A program made the position numbers and the translations under genes. The notes beneath the pieces were generated by a model, which was not told the origin of the DNA, ran no database searches, and saw only the letters and a program-made list of their open reading frames with translations. From positions 1 to 9,347 of the forward strand of contig JAPKBY010000040.1 in assembly GCA_028823185.1 (NCBI GenBank): a stretch of 9,347 nucleotides of DNA. The letters run 5' to 3'. The stretch comes from Planctomycetota bacterium (GTDB taxonomy: Bacteria > Planctomycetota > UBA1135 > GCA-002686595). This document shows positions 6,080 to 9,347 of the stretch, in pieces; position 1 is the stretch's first letter, and each line of letters opens with the position of its first letter.

Positions 6080-6538
6080 TCAATCCCTGGACTCCGCTGC
6101 CTTAGCTGCGCGTTTGCTTCGAAAGAACGACTGAAGGAGATCGCGTGCTTCATCAGCACAGACCCCCTCGGAGAATTCGACATGGTGATTGAGCCCTGGC
6201 TGAGAGAGGACATCTCCCAATGAGACACAACCACCGAACTTTGGATCCCTCACTCCCCAGACGACTCTGGCGACGCGCGCGTGGCTCAATGCTCCAGCGC
6301 ACATGAAGCAAGGCTCCACGGTCGTGTAAACAGTTGCCCCGACGAGTCGCATGCTCTGCGTTGAGCGAGCAGCCATCGAGATCGCCAAGAGCTCTGCATG
6401 AGCGGTCGGATCCTTGCGCATGCGCGTCTCGTTATGAGCGCTCGCTAGGACCTCACCATCTAATACAACGACTGCGCCGATCGGCACCTCATCGGAGACA
6501 TCCGAAGCGAGCCGCGCCTGCTCGAGGGCGAGCCGCAT
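6080..6538 (-). CDS. tadA: tRNA-specific adenosine deaminase TadA
   Basis: TadA converts A34 to inosine in tRNA-Arg(ACG), letting one tRNA read CGU, CGC and CGA. From the ATG used here the product is 152 residues. The zinc site is complete: H47 and proton-shuttling E49 in PTAHAE, C77 and C80 in EPCFMC. The family features EVPIGAVVV (17-25), RLVGATVYTTVEPC, DPKFGG and the basic FFRSKR tail are present. The start is uncertain. E. coli and Bacillus enzymes carry some 7-13 residues before the equivalent of MRLALEQA, and the frame here stays open upstream (KDDDERF). No ATG, GTG or TTG occurs in frame between the tRNA and 6538; a CTG at 6598 with GGAG five bases upstream would give 172 residues. 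The frame running further up translates tRNA-Arg and is not real protein. Confidence 0.93.
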   Translation of the reverse strand: MRLALEQARLASDVSDEVPIGAVVVLDGEVLASAHNETRMRKDPTAHAELLAISMAARSTQSMRLVGATVYTTVEPCFMCAGALSHARVARVVWGVRDPKFGGCVSLGDVLSQPGLNHHVEFSEGVCADEARDLLQSFFRSKRAAKAAESRD

Positions 6539-6713
6539 AAAGCGCTCATCGTCGTCTTTGGTAGACGCCGAAGTGCTGCTGTTTTGGGGCTCGGTCAGAG
6601 TGACTCCAAATAGATGCCAGAGAGCGGGTCGCGCCGACTCAGGCGCGCCTAAAAAGGCGAGATGAGCCGAAGCTGAGAGAGCAGGCGCCGAAAAGACATG
6701 CGCCTCCTTGAAC

Positions 6714-6790
6714 TGGTACACCCCACAGGATTCGAACCTGTAACCTCCTGATCCGTAGTCAGGTGCTCTATCCAGTTGAGCCAGGGGTGC
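6714..6790 (-). tRNA. tRNA-Arg (anticodon ACG)
   Basis: Minus-strand cloverleaf: acceptor GCACCCC pairs with GGGGTGT (terminal G-U), then discriminator A and encoded CCA. The anticodon stem CCTGA/TCAGG holds loop CTACGGA, giving anticodon ACG; the T arm is ACAGGTTCGAATCCTGT. This is the tRNA whose A34 TadA edits to inosine, and tadA lies immediately downstream on the same strand. Confidence 0.97.
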
Positions 6791-6806
6791 ACGATTTGGG
6801 GGGGCG

Positions 6807-6835
6807 GTTGTATCCACGACCCCCCTCTAAGTCAA
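6807..6835 (-). promoter_or_regulatory. Sigma-70-type promoter of tRNA-Arg (and probably tadA)
   Basis: On the minus strand TTGACT (6835-6830) and TACAAC (6812-6807) are separated by exactly 17 bases. The -10 ends 16 bases before the tRNA 5' end, placing transcription start a few bases upstream of the tRNA. The -35 falls within a 15-base tandem repeat. Confidence 0.6.
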
Positions 6836-6872
6836 GAGAGACTAAGTCGAGAGAGCTTCCGGTGAGACTTAG
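6827..6872. repeat. CTAAGTC repeats in the divergent control region
   Basis: Two 15-base units (6827-6841 and 6842-6856) differ at two positions; each begins CTAAGTC and continues with an AGAGAG run. A third CTAAGTC lies inverted at 6866-6872 (GACTTAG). They lie between the tRNA-Arg -10 and the carbamoyltransferase -10, and the first unit overlaps the tRNA-Arg -35. An operator array acting on both directions is possible. Confidence 0.5.
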
Positions 6873-6886
6873 ACCGGCTATCACTG

Positions 6887-6892
6887 TAGACT
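6887..6892 (+). promoter_or_regulatory. Candidate -10 element of the carbamoyltransferase gene
   Basis: TAGACT ends 6 bases before the ATG at 6899, so the transcript would be leaderless or nearly so. No Shine-Dalgarno sequence and no clear -35 are seen. The context TAGACTGCTCCC-ATG differs by one base from that of dnaX. Confidence 0.4.
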
Positions 6893-6898
6893 GCTCCC

Positions 6899-7921
6899 AT
6901 GGCCTCAACAGCGGCATTGCGACACCTAGTGCGACTGGCAGACCTCGAGCAATCAGAGGTCGACTCCATCCTTGAGCTTTCGAGCAAAATCAGGCGTGAG
7001 GGCACTAAGGAGGCCCTGAACGGGAAAACGATAGGGCTCCTGTTCTTCAGGCGCTCTCTCCGGACCCGAGTCTCATTCGAGGCAGCCATCGGCCAGCTTC
7101 ACGGCCACCCGATCGATCTAAATTCATCCTCTGATTTTTGGGATCTTGAGGACCGAGAGGGACGCGTCATGGACGGGATCGCCCCCGAGCACGTCTGCGA
7201 TGCTGCGACGGTCCTCTCTCGCTACGTCGATCTGATCGCGATCAGGACGAGGCTCTCCGGCAACTCCTGGAGCACTGACAGATTAGACGCAGGGATCCGC
7301 TCATGGGCGAATCATGCAGACGTGCCCATCATCAACATGGAGAGCGCACTTTGGCACCCGCTCCAAACCCTCGCTGACTTGATGACCCTGCGCGAGCACT
7401 TCGGCTCCCTAAAGAAACGCAAGCTGACCATCGTCTGGACTCACTCCCCCACTGCCGCCAGCCCCTCCGTCGTAAACTCACTCTTGCACGCGACCATACG
7501 CAGCGGAATGCAGGTACGTCTCGCGCACCCGACTGGCTACGACCTAGACCCAGAGGTGCTGCAAGAGGCTGACAGCATCTGCGCTCAAAGCGAAGGCAGC
7601 TATGAGGTCTCAAACAAGCTCCCTGAAGCCGTAGACGGAGCAGAGGTGGTCTATGGACGCTCGTGGTGGTCTCTCGATGACTATGGCAACCCCACCCTCG
7701 CGGCGAACCGCCGCGCCCGTCACACCGACTGGAAGGTAGATCCCAAGCTCCTCGCTCTTGGCGAGGACGCACACTTCATGCACGCGATGCCGGTCCGTCG
7801 CAATCTCGAGGTCACCGACTCTGTCCTAGATGGCCCTGAGAGCCTCGTCTATCAACAAGCTGAGAACCGCCTCCACTCACAGAAGGCCCTACTCCTCCAC
7901 TTTCTAGGGCGCAGCTCCTGA
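6899..7921 (+). CDS. argF': N-acetyl/N-succinylornithine carbamoyltransferase, probably the succinylornithine type
   Basis: The enzyme transfers carbamoyl from carbamoyl phosphate to an N-acylated ornithine in arginine synthesis. The 340-residue product is closer to Xanthomonas acetylornithine and Bacteroides succinylornithine enzymes than to classic OTCase. It has the carbamoyl-phosphate loop SLRTR (53-57) in place of STRTR, the segment GRVMDGIAPEH (88-98), NMESALWHPLQ (146-156), the late motif FMHAMPVRRN (293-302) and AENRLHSQKA. K329 corresponds to the carboxylated lysine (K302) of the Xanthomonas enzyme. P96 aligns with the residue that is Glu92 in acetylornithine and Pro90 in succinylornithine transcarbamylase, so a succinylated substrate is predicted. 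Oddities: HAMP replaces the usual HCLP, and RR precedes SLRTR where relatives have NP. No other arg gene is visible. The start ATG lacks a ribosome site. Confidence 0.88.
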   Translation: MASTAALRHLVRLADLEQSEVDSILELSSKIRREGTKEALNGKTIGLLFFRRSLRTRVSFEAAIGQLHGHPIDLNSSSDFWDLEDREGRVMDGIAPEHVCDAATVLSRYVDLIAIRTRLSGNSWSTDRLDAGIRSWANHADVPIINMESALWHPLQTLADLMTLREHFGSLKKRKLTIVWTHSPTAASPSVVNSLLHATIRSGMQVRLAHPTGYDLDPEVLQEADSICAQSEGSYEVSNKLPEAVDGAEVVYGRSWWSLDDYGNPTLAANRRARHTDWKVDPKLLALGEDAHFMHAMPVRRNLEVTDSVLDGPESLVYQQAENRLHSQKALLLHFLGRSS

Positions 7922-7934
7922 GCGCCCGACTGTC

Positions 7935-7964
7935 CCCAAACACGCCCAAACACGTCCAAACACG
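7935..7964 (+). repeat. Three tandem 10-bp units upstream of dnaE
   Basis: Units CCCAAACACG, CCCAAACACG and TCCAAACACG follow each other without spacer, 31 bases ahead of the dnaE start and 13 bases past the carbamoyltransferase stop. The 10-base period places each copy on the same face of the helix, as expected for a cooperative binding site. Confidence 0.6.
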
Positions 7965-7995
7965 CCCGTTCGCACACTCACCCTGACATAAGCAC

Positions 7996-9347
7996 ATGAC
8001 CGCGCCGGACTTCGTCCACCTCCACGTCCACTCGGACTACAGCCTCCTCGACGGAGCCAACCGAATCTCTAGCCTCGTCGAGGCAGCGGTGGCTGACGAT
8101 CAACGAGCCCTCGCCCTCACAGATCACGGCAATATGTTCGGGGCCATGGAGCTCAACAAGGCTGCCAAGTCCGCGGAGAAAGAGGTCAAGCCGCTCATCG
8201 GCTGCGAGGTCTACATCGCGCGTGAGTCGATGCATCAGCCGCACAGCAAGAAGAACGGCAACGGCTACAACCACCTGACCCTGATCGCGCGGAACAACGA
8301 GGGCTATAAGAACCTCATCCAGCTCGCCTCCTCCGCTTACACAGAGGGCTTTCACTTTCGGCCGCGGATCGACAAGGAGCTCCTCAGCAAATACGCCGAC
8401 GGCATCAACTGCCTCTCTGGCTGCCTCGCAGGCGAGATCAACCAGCTCTTCAAGCTGGACAAGGACGCTGAAGCCGAGCAGCTCGCGAGCGACTTCCGTG
8501 ACATGTTCGGAGCAGACCACTTCTGGTTAGAGCTGCAGCGCAACGGGATCGAGCTCCAGGACAAGGTCAACGAGAACATGGTGCGCCTCGCCCAGCGCAC
8601 CGGCATCCCGCTCGTCGCGACCAATGACATCCACTACCTGCGCCATGAAGACTGCCAGGCGCAAGACGTGCTCCTCTGCATCAACACCGGAGCCAAGAAG
8701 GCTGAAGTGAACCGCTTCAAGTTCGACACTGACTCGCTCTTCTTCAGGACTCGCGCCGAGATGGGTCACATCTTCCGTGACCTCCCCGAGACAGTGCCTG
8801 AGACAGTCAACGTAGCCGAGCAGGTCAATCTGGACATCCAGTTCAGCTACGAGAAAGAAGATGGAGACCCCGACAAATACCACATCCCGGTCTTCCGGCC
8901 TGAGGATGACGGAGACCCGGAAGCCTTCTTCGACGCCCTCTTAGAACAAGGCTTTGAGAGGAGGTATCGCAGCGATAACAAGGTCGCACGTGAGCGCCTC
9001 AAGTATGAGAAGCGAATCATCCGTCAGCTCGGCTTCACCTCTTACTTCTTGATCGTCTGGGACGTGCTCAAGTGGTCAAGGGAACATGACATCCCCGTCG
9101 GGCCCGGACGAGGATCGGCCGCAGGCTCGATCGTCTCTTACCTCTTAGACATCACCCTGATCGACCCGCTCAAGCACGGCCTCATCTTCGAGCGCTTCTT
9201 GAATCCCTCCAGAGTCTCGATGCCCGACATCGACATCGACTTCTGCAAGGACGGGCGAGAGCGGGTGTTGGAATACACCCGGGATAAGTACGGCAACGAC
9301 CACGTCGCCCAGATCATCACCTTCGGAACGATGAAGGCTCGAGCTGT
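7996..9347 (+). CDS. dnaE: DNA polymerase III alpha subunit DnaE, N-terminal part
   Basis: DnaE is the replicative polymerase; the first 450 codons are in the window and the gene runs off the right edge. The N-terminal PHP domain starts FVHLHVHSDYSLLDGA (6-21). It contains TDHGN (42-46), GCEVYI, LSGCLAGEI and VATNDIHYL, keeping histidines at 10 and 44 where E. coli has Arg10 and Phe44. The palm follows with GPGRGSAAGSIVSYLLDIT and the catalytic pair D411 and D413 in MPDIDIDFC (409-417; E. coli D401 and D403). The third catalytic Asp, the fingers, the beta-binding site and the OB fold lie outside. The ATG at 7996 gives a start that aligns residue for residue with E. coli DnaE. No ribosome site is visible. 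It lies 74 bases after the carbamoyltransferase. Confidence 0.97.
   Translation, partial: MTAPDFVHLHVHSDYSLLDGANRISSLVEAAVADDQRALALTDHGNMFGAMELNKAAKSAEKEVKPLIGCEVYIARESMHQPHSKKNGNGYNHLTLIARNNEGYKNLIQLASSAYTEGFHFRPRIDKELLSKYADGINCLSGCLAGEINQLFKLDKDAEAEQLASDFRDMFGADHFWLELQRNGIELQDKVNENMVRLAQRTGIPLVATNDIHYLRHEDCQAQDVLLCINTGAKKAEVNRFKFDTDSLFFRTRAEMGHIFRDLPETVPETVNVAEQVNLDIQFSYEKEDGDPDKYHIPVFRPEDDGDPEAFFDALLEQGFERRYRSDNKVARERLKYEKRIIRQLGFTSYFLIVWDVLKWSREHDIPVGPGRGSAAGSIVSYLLDITLIDPLKHGLIFERFLNPSRVSMPDIDIDFCKDGRERVLEYTRDKYGNDHVAQIITFGTMKARA

Noticed and set aside
6599..6817. N-terminal extension of TadA beginning MDTTAPPNRAPLAQLDRA
   Set aside because: The peptide PLAQLDRAPDYGSGGYRFES is the conceptual translation of tRNA-Arg, a well-known annotation artefact.
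7332..7772. 146-codon frame antisense to the carbamoyltransferase
   Set aside because: It lies wholly inside a clearly identified gene and shows no family features.

Overview
The window is a chromosomal housekeeping segment of a sigma-54-bearing bacterium with moderately high GC content. It is probably a Gram-negative, perhaps of a deltaproteobacterial type, but nothing seen fixes the phylum. The sequence holds no phage, transposon, CRISPR array or defence gene, and no wholly new system. The points of interest are regulatory and enzymological details inside a conserved core-gene cluster.

Layout. The first three quarters are read on the minus strand. From right to left they are tRNA-Arg(ACG), tadA, tRNA-Ser(CGA), tRNA-Ser(GGA), the SRP RNA gene ffs, dnaX, ybaB (ebfC), recR, rpoN, truA, and the start of a probable hpf/raiA gene cut by the left edge. 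The right quarter is read on the plus strand: an ornithine-type carbamoyltransferase of the N-acetyl/N-succinylornithine branch, then dnaE, cut by the right edge. The divergent control region between the two halves lies at 6791-6898.

How the genes fit together. dnaX, ybaB and recR are nearly contiguous (3 and 11 bases apart) and look like one replication and repair operon behind ffs. The order tadA - ffs - dnaX - ybaB - recR, with tRNA-Ser nearby, is also known from Bacillus. rpoN is set off by a 268-base gap. That gap carries a near-consensus -24/-12 promoter pointing into rpoN, so sigma-54 may drive its own gene. An rpoN-hpf neighbourhood is common in bacteria; here truA sits between the two.

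Main points worth a second look: (1) the sigma-54 promoter in front of rpoN and the dyads upstream of it; (2) a carbamoyltransferase with proline at the position that separates succinylornithine from acetylornithine enzymes, and with HAMP in place of the usual HCLP; (3) the tRNA that TadA edits lying directly beside tadA; (4) an almost identical TAGACT-N6-ATG start context at dnaX and the carbamoyltransferase, suggesting leaderless transcripts; (5) short repeats in the two plus-strand control regions.
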